DNA from: Bryum argenteum
Lineage: Eukaryota > Streptophyta > Bryopsida > Bryales > Bryaceae
Direction of reading: 5' to 3'
DNA: 64,000 nucleotides
NCBI GenBank assembly: GCA_037043015.1
Contig: CM073322.1
Span: 21,852,364 to 21,916,363, forward strand
Below the pieces are notes generated by a model. It saw only the letters and a list, made by a program, of their open reading frames with translations, made no database searches and had not been told where the DNA came from. Of this stretch, positions 35,830 through 46,800 are shown in pieces; within the stretch, counting starts at the first letter, position 1, and the number at the start of each line of letters is the position of its first letter. Made by a program: the position numbers and the translations under genes.

Positions 35830-36718
35830 ATGGAGCCAGAGAGCTCACCCGTGGATGGCCTCTGGGCTGACAGCGCTCAAATTTCCACATCGTTCTTTGC
35901 ACTGCGCTTGTTCATTTCGGTCCTGGTGGTCTTCACGTTTTCAGTGAAGATACGCTGGAGATTTGCGCTGATCACCTTTGATGTGCTAAAGAGGTGCGAC
36001 GACAAGCTTGACAACTTTTTCAGATTTAACCGGAATGAGTGAGTCTGAGCTTCCCCTGAATCCTCGTAACAATGTGCTATAAATTTGAGAGTGACCTTTT
36101 AGGGTTGTGTACATTCAGGTAGTTCTCGGCAGTTTTCCCATCGGTAAAGTAGGTTACCATACACAAAACAAGCGCCTTGCACAACTTTGAAAAAGATCAT
36201 ATACCATGTGAAAGCTGCTGATAACTATTGGGACAGACCATATGGTAAACTTAGAGGAACATGTAACTTGCTCTTGAGGAAATTGTCATGGGATATATTC
36301 CTCCTGTCGCGTTTTATAGCTGATGGTCAGAACTCCTCCTGATAGTTGACGGCTTCTTTTGGGGGGCTTCTGGTTCTTCTTTTTCAGGCGGAGGCTGGAA
36401 GGAGTTGCCAAACAAGGAGATGCCGAACAAGGAGATGGTGGAAGACAAGTTGGAAGGGGTTTCATCGGTCTTGTCATCGCTATGTTTGCGGTGTTTAACA
36501 TCATTCTCTACAGCTCCCGTGTCTTCATGCTCGTCCCCAGAATTTGTGTAGAACTGCCCGTATCGTGGTTTATGGCCATGGCAGTCACAATATTCCTTTG
36601 GCCAGTTATAAATGCTGCGCTCGATGGCGTAATTTGGATTTGTAAACAGATTCTTGACAGCATAACTTGGATTTATAGATCGGTGCTCCGGCGGGTTTAC
36701 AAGAAGTCGGACTTGTAG
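35830..36718 (+). CDS. Unnamed tandem family, copy 2: small predicted membrane protein
   Basis: I do not recognise this protein. The model joins 35830-36038 to 36388-36718. The donor is AATGA|GTGAGT, the acceptor is TTCTTTTTCAG, and the phase is kept across the junction (GA + G gives Glu), yielding 179 residues. Three hydrophobic stretches stand out: about 22-38 (FFALRLFISVLVVF), 94-113 (GFIGLVIAMFAVFNIIL) and 129-145 (SWFMAMAVTIFLWPVI). The ends are charged, with a basic C-terminus RRVYKKSDL. The start is chosen because MEPESS is conserved in all three copies. Conservation of the donor site in copy 3 supports the exon boundary. Function is unknown, and expression cannot be judged from sequence. 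Confidence 0.5.
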
Positions 36719-37323
36719 ATATTATTTACCAGCGGTTGTCTTCCGAGCATGACATTCCTTTAGTTTAGGGAATGCATCATTCTCCAAGGATGGGTCACTT
36801 GAAGCGTGCTCTTCGAAATTGGAGCCGGGTCACGCAGTTTATTGGAGGTTCTTCCATAGCGATCGCCGTCTAGAAGTTTGTGCATTCCGATGAAGCTCAA
36901 GAAAGTTCTGTTAGGCCGTTAGACGATGCATTATTTAGTGGCATTTCAACCAGACTTATAAAATATCAATGAGAGCTGATCTGCTAGATCTGCTCTTGTA
37001 ACTGTATGCACTTCTTATGATATCGAGTCTCATCAGTACTTGCATCTTCTACGATCCCTTCATTATGAGTACTGTAGTGTTTCAGGGTGTAGCAAGTGCG
37101 GGTGGAAGGTCGTTCATAGCACAATGCAATTTTCGCCAACACTTGCTCAATCACTTCTTCAATACTAGGAGTGAACTTGATTTCTCCTTCCTGCTCCAAT
37201 TTCATGCCAAGTTCGAACGTTCAATTCAGTCAGTATAAGTTTGTTGCCGTCTGGAGCTTATAGTTACTCGAGTGTCGGTAAAGTCTCCAACTCGGGCGAG
37301 GTTAAGCAAAGAGAAGGTTTGTG

Positions 37324-37810
37324 ATGGAGCCAGAGAGCTCAACCATGGATGATAATGGCCCCTGGGCTGATAGCGCTGCAGTCAAAGTATCGACATTTGA
37401 ACTGCAATTGTTCTTCTCGGTCCTGGTGGTCTTCAAGAATTTAGAGAAAACTCGCTGGAGATTCTTCCTGATAACCATTGACGTGTTAAAGAGCTGTGAC
37501 GACAAGCTCTTTAGGATCAACCAGAATGAGTGAGTCTCAGCATCCCCTGGATCCTCGCAACAATGAGTTGTGGTTTTGAGTATGACCTTTTGGGGTAGTG
37601 TGCATTCAAATCCCGACGGAAAGTTCGTGGTAAAATTCCATCAGGTCACAAGACCGTGAACAAAACAAGCGCATCAAACACTCTTTGAATGTGTACCATG
37701 TAGCTATTCCAGCACTAATCAGCAACTTTCACATAGAGTGCCAAACGTAGAGGAAAATGTACCATGCCGTTGGACTTTTCGACAGATGCTCCGGCGGCTT
37801 TACAAGAAGT
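37324..37810 (+). pseudogene. Unnamed tandem family, copy 3 (exon 1 intact, exon 2 truncated)
   Basis: Exon 1 (37324-37529) is open and closely parallels copy 2: MEPESSTMDD, then FELQLFFSVLVVF, ending in RINQN before the same AATGA|GTGAGT donor in the same phase. Of exon 2 only the last part remains (LRRLYKKSEE, stop near 37810), and no acceptor links it in frame. The two conserved hydrophobic segments of exon 2 are missing. It could at most give a truncated protein. Confidence 0.5.
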
Positions 37811-38060
37811 CCGAAGAGTAGATGTATTTCCAGCGACGGATTCTCCGAACATGACATTCCTGTAGTTCAGGGAATGCAAGTGTTTGAGAGACCTAGAGTC
37901 GAGAACATGTCAGGCCTATCGAGAGGTTCTATCAGAGCGCTTTTGTCAGCATCGCCGTCTGGAAGCACATGCAATCCGATGGATATCAAGAAGTCCTTAT
38001 AGGCCGAATGAATGATTGGCAGTTCAAGGAGACTGTTAAGTATCAATATAAGCTGATTAA

Positions 38061-39430
38061 CTCAGCTTTGTATCCACTTCTCATGAAAATGAGCTTTCAT
38101 GAGCTCCATTAGTTATTGCATCTTCTACAGCCTCTGTATCATGAGTATTAAGGTCAACTCGGCTTGGAGGTATCCAGCTGTAAGAAGTATGCACACTTAC
38201 GAAAGTGTTCATTCATGCCGAGACCTCGCACTGAACATCATGCTGGGGATCGATCGTTTGTGAGAACTGGGTCGATCTTTTGTGAGAATTGGGTGAAGAA
38301 ATGAGGTTGAGTAGAGTAGAGGTATTCTGAAAGTAAGTTCGGGCTGAGAGCATACAAATATTGATTCATGACATTCTGACCAGTTTGCACCTCAGGTTTA
38401 GTGAGACCTCAGTTATGAATGCCAGTATAACTAAGGGAAAGTCCATAGGAACAAACGAACTCTATACCATATTGTTTTCGGTAAGTTGAGAATATATAAA
38501 TTAAACTATTCGCCTCTTGCAATGAGATGTAGGTTCTCATTTAGAGTGGATGTTTTTCTCTTTAGGGTGGACCACAGGAGCAACAGAGCTCAAGGCGAGG
38601 GTTTACTTCATGGGATCTAACTCAGAACCTTAGAATAAGGTCACCTGCACCTGCATGAATGTATGATGAAACTGATGAAACTTCTAGAAAGCTCTAGCAA
38701 GTGAAAACGAATACAATATAATATGGACATGTACACATCAAGTAAGAGTCAAAAATACAATCACATTCAGATAACTAGGAATCCAACAAGCAACTGCATG
38801 ATTTACGCAGGAACAAGAATGATAAACAATGAACGTACTGGACAAACTATGAGCATTTGATCCTAATGAACATTCATTCCAAGAAGTCACAATCACACTT
38901 AGAAATACACTTCCGGAACTTGTCAATCAAGTCTACTCAAGAGATATTTTCGTACCTAAACCAGGTCAAATGATTCCATAGATACAGCAATCCTTGTCAA
39001 CGAAGAAAGTTGCGCATGTAGAAGAACTTTAAAAAGGCGGTCGACTACTGCTCATCAACATCAAACCAAAAGCTTAAACATAACACCCCAGAACACCAAA
39101 GATTCTCAACAAGTACACAAGCACAGCAACAGACAGAATATGAAGCGCAGAGCGGACACAGTCTTCCAAAATGTGAATATTGGTGGACTTTATTAAGATA
39201 TAGGCGATTAGTACCCAGCAGCACATACATTCCAATAACATCTCGTGAGGATTAGAAGTAACCAGCTACCCAAAAAAAGGAAAAGAAATATCATACAATT
39301 TACCAATACTAAAGGGCTAATACGCTTCACTCTCTCTCCTGTTGCCCTACTCTTTTTTGTGGTTTTTTGGTGCTGAGCCCGGGAATCACACCCGTCCCCC
39401 TGTTGACCTTACCTCCACCGATAATCCCAG
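38061..39430. other. Intergenic, no gene seen
   Basis: No recognisable coding region or repeat boundary. It separates the tandem array from the 3' flank of the minus-strand poly(A) polymerase. Confidence 0.4.
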
Positions 39431-39439
39431 GCATATCAG

Positions 39440-41519
39440 CACCATTTCTAAATCACTCTCCGAGGACATTAGGTGATCTGGGAACCCTAAAAAGGGGGAT
39501 TGCACTCTCCAGGTATCGCTTCCGACATGAGAGCTGCGCTGGTTCCCATATCACACAATGTCCCAGCAGAATCGCGTACTCTATAAATGCATGCATCCAA
39601 CAGCGAGCCCTCCACTCACCCCTCCAATTGCGCTCTATTCACAAAAAAGTGTGGCAGCTCCCCTCCTCTCCTCTCCTGGGTCCTCCGGGCGTGGGGATCA
39701 CTGGGTCGACCACCTCCCAATTACAATACAATTGCATGCAATCTCACCCTTCCGACCGAAGCTCCACCCTAACCCTTTTCAATGACACCGGCCCTGGTCC
39801 CAACAACAGGCTCTCGGCAGGCCTCTTGCTTGCCTCCGGCAATGAAAGCTCAGCCTCCTCAGGAACCTGCTCAGCCTCCTCAGCAACCTCAGGAACCTGC
39901 TCCTCGCTTGGTGGTGTCACCACTGCCCTCGAGCTCGCCTCTGGTGACTCCGCTGCCGGCACGCTCTCTGCAGCCACGCTCGCAGCCGCCGCCCTCAACG
40001 CTACCTGTGATCCTGACCCTGACCTGTCGACCTGGTTAGCAGGCCTCGGCGCCCGCACTGGACGACTGCCGTTTGGAAACACATATGATGGTATCTGCTT
40101 CGGCTTCACGTGGGATACGTGAATCTTCATACTCGGCTTATACAGCATGTACTGGTTCACTGAATACGTGAACTCCTGGATAGTGTGGCTCATGTTGAAA
40201 GGAGCTGATGGCGTCTGAGTGCCCTGCTTCCGTTGCAGAGCTAAGAAGAATGAGCATACTGCTCCCTTCTTGCTCGCGTCGTGGAATCCATTCGGGTGTG
40301 GGTGGCACTGCAGCATCCCGTACGTGTCCTTCTCCACCTTCAGAATCAGCTGCCGCAGCCGTGACTCCACCCACCCCTTCCAGATTCGCATCTCCTCTCC
40401 GTCCCCCGCTGAGATGTCGATTTGTAAGTAGTTCTTGTAGCTCTCGAAGAATGGGAAGGGCTCGAACAGCTTCCCCCAATCTGCAGCTTTCGTGTCCAGC
40501 GAGTCGCACACGCTGTCACCGCGCTTGAACTCTTCCGTCATTACACGCAGAGTGCTGCTTGACACATTGAAGCTCGAATTTTGGCACGGGTATGTTGGTG
40601 TTATGATGGGCATCAGGTGCGACCTGTCCCGCGGGTTTTTCCGCGGATCCCACACGGGGAGACCCAGCGGGCCCTCCTCGATGGCACACAGCATCACTGG
40701 GTTAGGCCAGCGCCACTGCTTGTACACCCGAAAGAACCTCGACAACAGCACGCTCGGAACTGCGTTAGGGTATAATTGGCAAATGCGAGCCACAAGCAAA
40801 GCCCAATTAACACCTCCCAGAAACCCGATCACATTGGAATACACCCCTCGTCTCTTGGCCCACAGCTTCACGTACCTCAGGGTGGTCCGGAAGTGCTCCA
40901 TGTTCGGCACCAACCGCAGAATGCGATCCGTCACGCGGCACCCATTCAAGCTTCGCACGCTTTGCTCATCCACATTCTGCAGAATAGTGTCCTGCAGAAT
41001 ATCCAGCTCCTCGGGGATCACCCACAGCGGCAGCCGAGCATACAACAAATCAATCGGAATACCATGATACTCGAAGCTCATCACAGGCACGTGCGCGTCC
41101 GGAACAGTATGCAACTCCGTCACCCCTTCAGTCTCTGCCAGAAGCTCATGTAAATCCTCAAAAAAATCCTCCTCGCGAGTAACATAACACGGCCCGACGC
41201 AGAGCGTATCAATATCAGCACCGGGACCATGAACACCCAATCGATACGACCCAAACGTGAAGATCTTGCAACGCGCCTCCCGAACATACTCCTCGTTAAG
41301 ACCCTTCTTGCGACTGATGAGCTTGGCCCAGCGGTTGACGAGCACGTCGAGGTGACCCAGAACTTCCTCCCGTTGAACCTCCTCCTCGCGGCTGCCCTGG
41401 AGAGCGAGCCCCTTGACGCAATCCTCGAGCTGCTTGGTGGCGGCGAAGTCGGCCTCAGTGGGATCGGCCGTAGAGATCGGCTCGGTCACGCCCATGTAGC
41501 GAGGCTGATACCCCTCCAT
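39440..41519 (-). repeat. Inverted segmental duplication, right arm
   Basis: Reverse-complement counterpart of 24350-26430. The spacer between the arms is about 13 kb and contains the apyrase gene and the tandem array. Confidence 0.85.
39744..41519 (-). CDS. PAPS: Nuclear poly(A) polymerase, intronless, copy 2
   Basis: Same enzyme as at 24350-26071, 591 residues, single open exon. The start MEGYQPRYMGV differs from METRYMGV of copy 1; from RYMGV onward the two align. All catalytic features are kept: FGSYRLGVHGPGADID with the DxD pair, and the third Asp in IDLLYARL. Through the catalytic and central domains (to about residue 435) I count only a handful of differences, such as TEADF for TDADF and LFEPFPFFE for LFEAFPFFE. 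The C-terminal RNA-binding region then differs often (FNMSHTIQEFTYSVNQYMLY for FDMVHTIAEFKYAVNQYMLC). The tail carries a short internal duplication (EQVPEVAEEAEQVPEEAE), which explains most of the extra length. It still ends LKRVRVELRSEG. Both copies look functional. Confidence 0.95.
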   Translation of the reverse strand: MEGYQPRYMGVTEPISTADPTEADFAATKQLEDCVKGLALQGSREEEVQREEVLGHLDVLVNRWAKLISRKKGLNEEYVREARCKIFTFGSYRLGVHGPGADIDTLCVGPCYVTREEDFFEDLHELLAETEGVTELHTVPDAHVPVMSFEYHGIPIDLLYARLPLWVIPEELDILQDTILQNVDEQSVRSLNGCRVTDRILRLVPNMEHFRTTLRYVKLWAKRRGVYSNVIGFLGGVNWALLVARICQLYPNAVPSVLLSRFFRVYKQWRWPNPVMLCAIEEGPLGLPVWDPRKNPRDRSHLMPIITPTYPCQNSSFNVSSSTLRVMTEEFKRGDSVCDSLDTKAADWGKLFEPFPFFESYKNYLQIDISAGDGEEMRIWKGWVESRLRQLILKVEKDTYGMLQCHPHPNGFHDASKKGAVCSFFLALQRKQGTQTPSAPFNMSHTIQEFTYSVNQYMLYKPSMKIHVSHVKPKQIPSYVFPNGSRPVRAPRPANQVDRSGSGSQVALRAAAASVAAESVPAAESPEASSRAVVTPPSEEQVPEVAEEAEQVPEEAELSLPEASKRPAESLLLGPGPVSLKRVRVELRSEG

Positions 41520-42767
41520 CTCTGTGCATGAACCCGAACCCTAAGCCCCCAATCAACCCCCTGCGAACCTCGAGCAGTGATGAAACCCTAATGGTGCCAA
41601 AACCCGCTAATAGGAGCGAGCGTTGTGCAGTTGGCGCTGGTCCAGGAGCCAGAGAACGGAGCGACGGCGATGGCGATGGCGATATCGGAGAAGCATGTGT
41701 GCTCGAAGGGCCCGCCCGCAAGTTGACGACCACGATGACAAGGAAAGTAAGAGAAGCGAGCAAGCTCTTTGGGCTCCCTCTAGCAGAGCGGCCACATGGT
41801 CCAAACCCTCCGAGCGTCCATTCCTACACCCTTCTGTCTTCTTCCTCGTTTGGGGTCCTTGCTTATTGCAGTGGCCAACTCCACCACCCGCACCTTTTTT
41901 GAATTTCTGGAACCTCACCGGAAATTGGCCCTTGCCTCTCTCACCTGCAACTACGACCCTATCATACCACTTGGTCTCAATGTTGCTTTTTTTAGTGGAT
42001 GGGCAGATTAGTGTAGTCGCTTGATTTTGCCCAAAAAAAAATTCTTTCTTTACTTTTTAGTTTTGAAGCACATTGATTGTTTATGCAAATTTTCGCTTTT
42101 TTTTGTGTGTATTCTTACACTTTTTTAAACGCGTAACAAATTAAAATCAATGTGTACACTTTTTTATTTCTTTTTTTAAAATAACCAATCAATGTATTGA
42201 TTAATTGTTAAAGATTGCAAGTATAAGCTACTTGGTGGAATATTTTTACAAGTTGTACCAATTAAAAAATCTGGGCTAATTGAGGTTGCGTGTTGTTGTC
42301 CTAGTGGCAAAGCCACAATCAATGTAAATACTTTCAAAATACGGATTTTTGAACTTATACCAATGAGTATATATTTTTGAAGTGTAAAGTATATGTATGT
42401 TATGAACTCAAGTATATTGGGTAAGTAAAAGCAACAACTAAGTGAAATCTCAAAATTAGAATGAACAAGTGGGCTAGGATCTATAGAATCATCCTTTATA
42501 TATATATTGCACCAGTTTTTGCTTTTACTTTCTTAAATGGACACAAGATCAATATTAAAAATATACAACTTTTACTTTTCTTTTACTTCAAAGAATAGCC
42601 TGAAGTGGACAAAGTGAGCCTTTACTTTTATTCTTTGATATAAGCTTAGTATAAAATTTGTCAAACCTAGAGTAAAATGTAAAACTTTTAACTTTGGAAT
42701 TAGTATCTATATAGATATCTTTTTGTGTATGTTGCATAACTTTTGCACAACCGATTCTCTATATTAA
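41520..42767. other. Upstream flank of copy 2, then AT-rich intergenic DNA
   Basis: The first 350-400 bp are GC-rich and contain AGGGTTT motifs in the minus-strand leader, so this likely holds the promoter of the minus-strand gene. It shows no homology to the upstream region of copy 1. From about 42000 the DNA is very AT-rich with no gene. Confidence 0.4.
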
Positions 42768-43607
42768 CCCCTAAAGTCATAATCAACCACATTGTGGTCG
42801 ATTTAACCTTGGTCAAACTCTAACTCTGAGTTACTAACTTTAGATCATTGACGTTGCTACTTCGACCCATTATATGGTTTTCCAAGACCTTCTGAAAAGT
42901 AATTTTGTGCTTCAAAATTCCTTGTACTTTAGGAGATATTCATGATCAAAGTTTGAAAACACTATTTGAAATCTGCCCAAAAACTAACCCAAACTGCCGT
43001 AGATCCTCATTTATTCTCAAAACCTGCTCAAATCAATTATATTGTAGTTACTTTAAAAATTCACCAAAAATTGAGATCTTAGCTTTTTCAAGTTTTGATT
43101 TTTGCACGTGTAAATAAGATTTTAAGGCATGATCTCATTATTCAGATCTTCAATAATATTATACTTCACATGCCATTTATTGTTGAAGATTGGCCTTTGC
43201 ATATGAATTTCAACAGACCTCCATGTGGATTATCATGCATTTCTATAGGCTTTAAAGGTTACATGAAAAATAAAAATCGCATAGACATGTTTCTAAATCA
43301 CCTAGAAACAAGAATTAAAGGGTCTCATATCAAAATTTCTTCCCGATATAAATTTTTGGGCCCTCAAAGTACCACTTATCATTTTTCCAAGTTTTATGAA
43401 CTATTTTTCCAAACTTGAACATTGGGATCTCACAAATGGTAAGGAATTTGAATTTGAGATTTGACGTACATATAAACGTACAAGTTAAGTCCAAGATCTT
43501 ATGGTTTTATAACTAAAAACACATCAAAACTTAAAACTTTGCACCTTGCATTGAAAAGGGGTATTTTCAGGGTCTTTTGGAATTTTAAGGCCTTTCGACT
43601 TTAGGGG
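42768..43607. mobile_element. piggyBac-type non-autonomous element
   Basis: 840 bp with left end CCCCTAAAGTC and right end GACTTTAGGGG, exact 11-bp inverted repeats. TTAA precedes it at 42764-42767; TTAG follows at 43608-43611, best explained as a mutated TTAA. The interior has no transposase and does not match the other TTAA elements. Confidence 0.75.
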
Positions 43608-43611
43608 TTAG

Positions 43612-46600
43612 AATTGTTTTGGTTGTATGTAATTGAAGTAAATGGCGAGAAGATTTTGAGATGATTATAAGATGTGTGTATAAGATTTATTAATCTATAT
43701 GTGACACTGAATTTTTATTTTGTAAAAATCAATGTTTTCAAGAAGATGAAGGTACGGTCCAACTAGTTGGTGTTTACTAGAGCTCGTAGAGAGGGTATTT
43801 TGAACTTGATGGTCACAAAGGAGGGCCTTAAGAATGAAGAGTTTCGATTGAGTCCAATTTATTTGACCCACCTTTGATGATATGCCTAGGTGACATAACA
43901 TTAATGATTAGATTTTGGAACATATACAGCGAGAGTAGGTAGTTGAACATTTGGGATAAAACATGAAATAAATGCAACCAATCTCGGACTACATGCCATA
44001 TTGCTAAAGTAACATAATTGAGATAACAAGAGGACAACTTCTTCATCCTTTAGCAGCGTAATGTCTTTCCTCCTCTAAGTCTGATTAATCTGGATGAGTC
44101 CAAGGATAGCTCACGGTAAGCAACCCAGATATAAATCATCTCATGTCTGCTGAATATCACCGTTTGTCATATCGTTATAGTAGAGTGGTCTAATATGGAG
44201 CAGGTAATACATATTACAAATAATAGCTTCCCCACACAATAGTACTTACTGCAAACATAATAGAGTATCACTTTGGGGCACCATTTCAGAATCACCTATA
44301 TATTCAACTTCAGAAACTCATAACTCATTGTAGAAGAGTCCAAAAAGGATGATTCCACTTGCTATATATTTTCATAAATTTTCCCCATGCATTGATAACA
44401 TCCCTAAGGTGTTAATTTCCCGTGCTGAAAATTGAGCCATTATTAAGCACGTGCAAGTTGCTGTCTAATGATAGCACGTGTTTTCCGTGTTCTGTTTTTC
44501 CTGAGAACTCACTCTGCATACAAACATCTGAGTTTTCATATCAAGCAATCTGTACACACATTTCAATTTTACACTATGTCAAGTATATCAGGTGTTCAAT
44601 TTACGATACATTCAAAAACTCGTCAGCCACACCCACATGAACTGATTTCAGGTGCATGAACCTCTCCGTGCATTCGTGGAGCTTGCCGTAGCAATTCTCC
44701 GGCTTGACCTGATAACCTCAACTATGTCAAATCTGGATCCTCATTACAAAAAGAGTGGCGCAGTAAGAGAATGAAACGATGATGGAGAAAGTGAGTTGAG
44801 AAAGAGAAACTTCCGTTGGTTATGCAGCTTGTGCTTAAAGTGAGTAGCTGGAAAAGGAAGCTTTGGTATAGAATAACAAGATCAAGTACCACCGATTTAA
44901 GGTTTGATTGAAATAAGCAAGCATATCAGAGTGCAAAATCTGCAGTAAATCACTTGGTCAGAGATCGATCATCCCACCCAGTTAACGCAACACACACTGT
45001 CTTGATTGATACGGTTCTGTTATCAGAAAACGAAGTTATCATGAGACATGTCAGTCGAAGGCTAGGATCGGGAACATAGAGTTCACTCAATGTTAGCCGG
45101 AACAACACACAGATGTCTATCTCGTAAAGTTGGGGTGAGTTCTTCCTGCTGAAAGATCAAACAAACACTTCCACCGAGCTTTATCTCCTTCTCATTGAGT
45201 GCTCCAAGTATCTCACCTGCTTACAAGCATCACATTGCATACACAAAGATCACCAGAAGTGACTTTACCGCGAGGAACATGCATGACACATTCGACAACA
45301 TCAGTTGCTTCAGTTACATTCACACGATTGGTACTAGAAGCTTTTCAGGTCAGCGACAAACAAGTTGTGGACATGGCAGTCACCTGCAAAAGTAGCAACA
45401 AAAGCAATGGTGATAACGCGTTTCGCTATCCGTTTCTCTACTTCTTCTTTTTGTTCTCAAGTCAGTCACGTTTAGTACATTATTTATTTAGTGTTCCAGA
45501 TGAGGAGCGAGTGTTTGAAGTCAAAAACATGTCGCATCTCAGTGCACAGGTGCACTGCATCGTCTCTCTCAAAGTAGTCTATTCCAGATCACACTTGCAA
45601 TCATTCAAGCTTTCCATTAAATTCCCTTTTTGACATGACTATGAGAAAGAGATTTGTTTGGCAATGCTTCTTGGAAGTGACGGAGATGTTTACTTCAATG
45701 TAGTTTGAAACTCGTGCGATCACTCCTTTCCTCTCCTTGTGAATTGAAAAGAGTGTACTTTATTAACATTGAAGCACTACAAGATGGATAGAAACTTTAC
45801 TTTGTTTGATTTGTTCACATTGACAGTTGTTTGCTTGAACATGGAAGAACTAGAGTCTTTGTTAGCAAATATGTCAATTATATACACATTAAGAATCTTG
45901 TCAATGAAAATCACAAAAACAGTAATATTCACTGTATATTGTTGTGTAAGCCTTCACTTTTTTACTTGTTGTAAGATTTGATAATTAGGTCAATTTTGCA
46001 ATTTCTAGAATTTTCAAGACCATGGATACTTTACAATTACGTACCTTGTAAATTCGAGGTCGGATTGATTTTGATGGCTTTCTTACGAAACAATGGCTTC
46101 CAAAGACAACTTTAGTGCTTGAATCCAACCTTTTGTTTCGAAGATCTTATATTATTATCTTAAATACATTCATTATCCTCTTATCACCGATCTTCTACCG
46201 GTCCAAAATGAAAGCACAAATCCCAGTTTAAAATAACACTGGAACCTTATACATGAAACATTCTCTTGAAAAATACCACCTTGCATAGACAAGTCCAAAC
46301 TCACAAACAAAATAAAATGAAATAAAATATTATGATACAATGAACCCACTGGCAGCACATGGGAAAGGGCCAAGGCCATGTTCCGAATAAACGGTCGTCA
46401 TAGACCGTGTCCGTGTTCCCAAAGTGGGTTGGGTTCACACACTAGCAGACATCAGTACAGCACAGTACTAGGTTAGACGAAGGAAGGGCCCATTCCCATG
46501 TAAGACCTGTCCCCGTAAAATTGAGAGGGTCTCAAAAAAGCAGCTCATTCCCATGCAACCCAACCTGTAATTAGTTTCACAGGAACTTGTAATATTTCAA

Positions 46601-46750
46601 GGGCTTGCGAAAGGGAGGTGGCAAGCCCCTAAAATGAAAACAAAACCCCTAATGCAAGGCTTTGTTCTCTTATCTCCGCCTTTCCGAGGATAAATAGTGC
46701 TTTCTCAAATGGAGAACCAGTATTCCCTCAAAAGGGAGGACTTAAATTCG
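43612..46750. other. Intergenic, one weak possible gene remnant
   Basis: AT-rich, no recognised domain. On the minus strand, 45350-44950 can be read as two exons with a CTTCTAG acceptor, an AGCAG|GTGAGA donor and a TGATCTTTCAG acceptor, giving about 100 open codons to a stop (EATDVVECVMHVPRGK, then a run with VALTGWDDRS). I do not recognise the protein and give it low weight. Confidence 0.25.
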
Positions 46751-46758
46751 GATTTTAA

Positions 46759-46800
46759 CCCTTTCACGCCTAAGCAAGCCCGAGGGGGCTTGTTTCCAAC
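46759..46800. repeat. Lone piggyBac-type terminus
   Basis: TTAA (46755-46758) followed by CCCTTTCACGCC resembles the CCCTTAAACGCCC ends of the other TTAA elements. I find no matching right end downstream, so this is either a truncated element or chance. Confidence 0.3.

Larger units (their letters stand above)
32740..38060 (+). repeat. Tandem array, three copies of an unnamed gene unit
   Basis: Three diverged direct repeats. One anchor, GTGTCGGTAAAGTCT, occurs near 33343, 35765 and 37271; another, TGATGGAGCCAGAGAGCTCA, near 33407, 35829 and 37323; a third, TGTAGTCGGTACAA, near 32767 and 35134. Each unit holds an exon beginning MEPESS and, downstream, all or part of a second exon ending in YKKSD/E. 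The first two units are about 2.4 kb apart and the third starts 1.5 kb after the second. Divergence is substantial, so the duplications are not recent. Confidence 0.8.
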
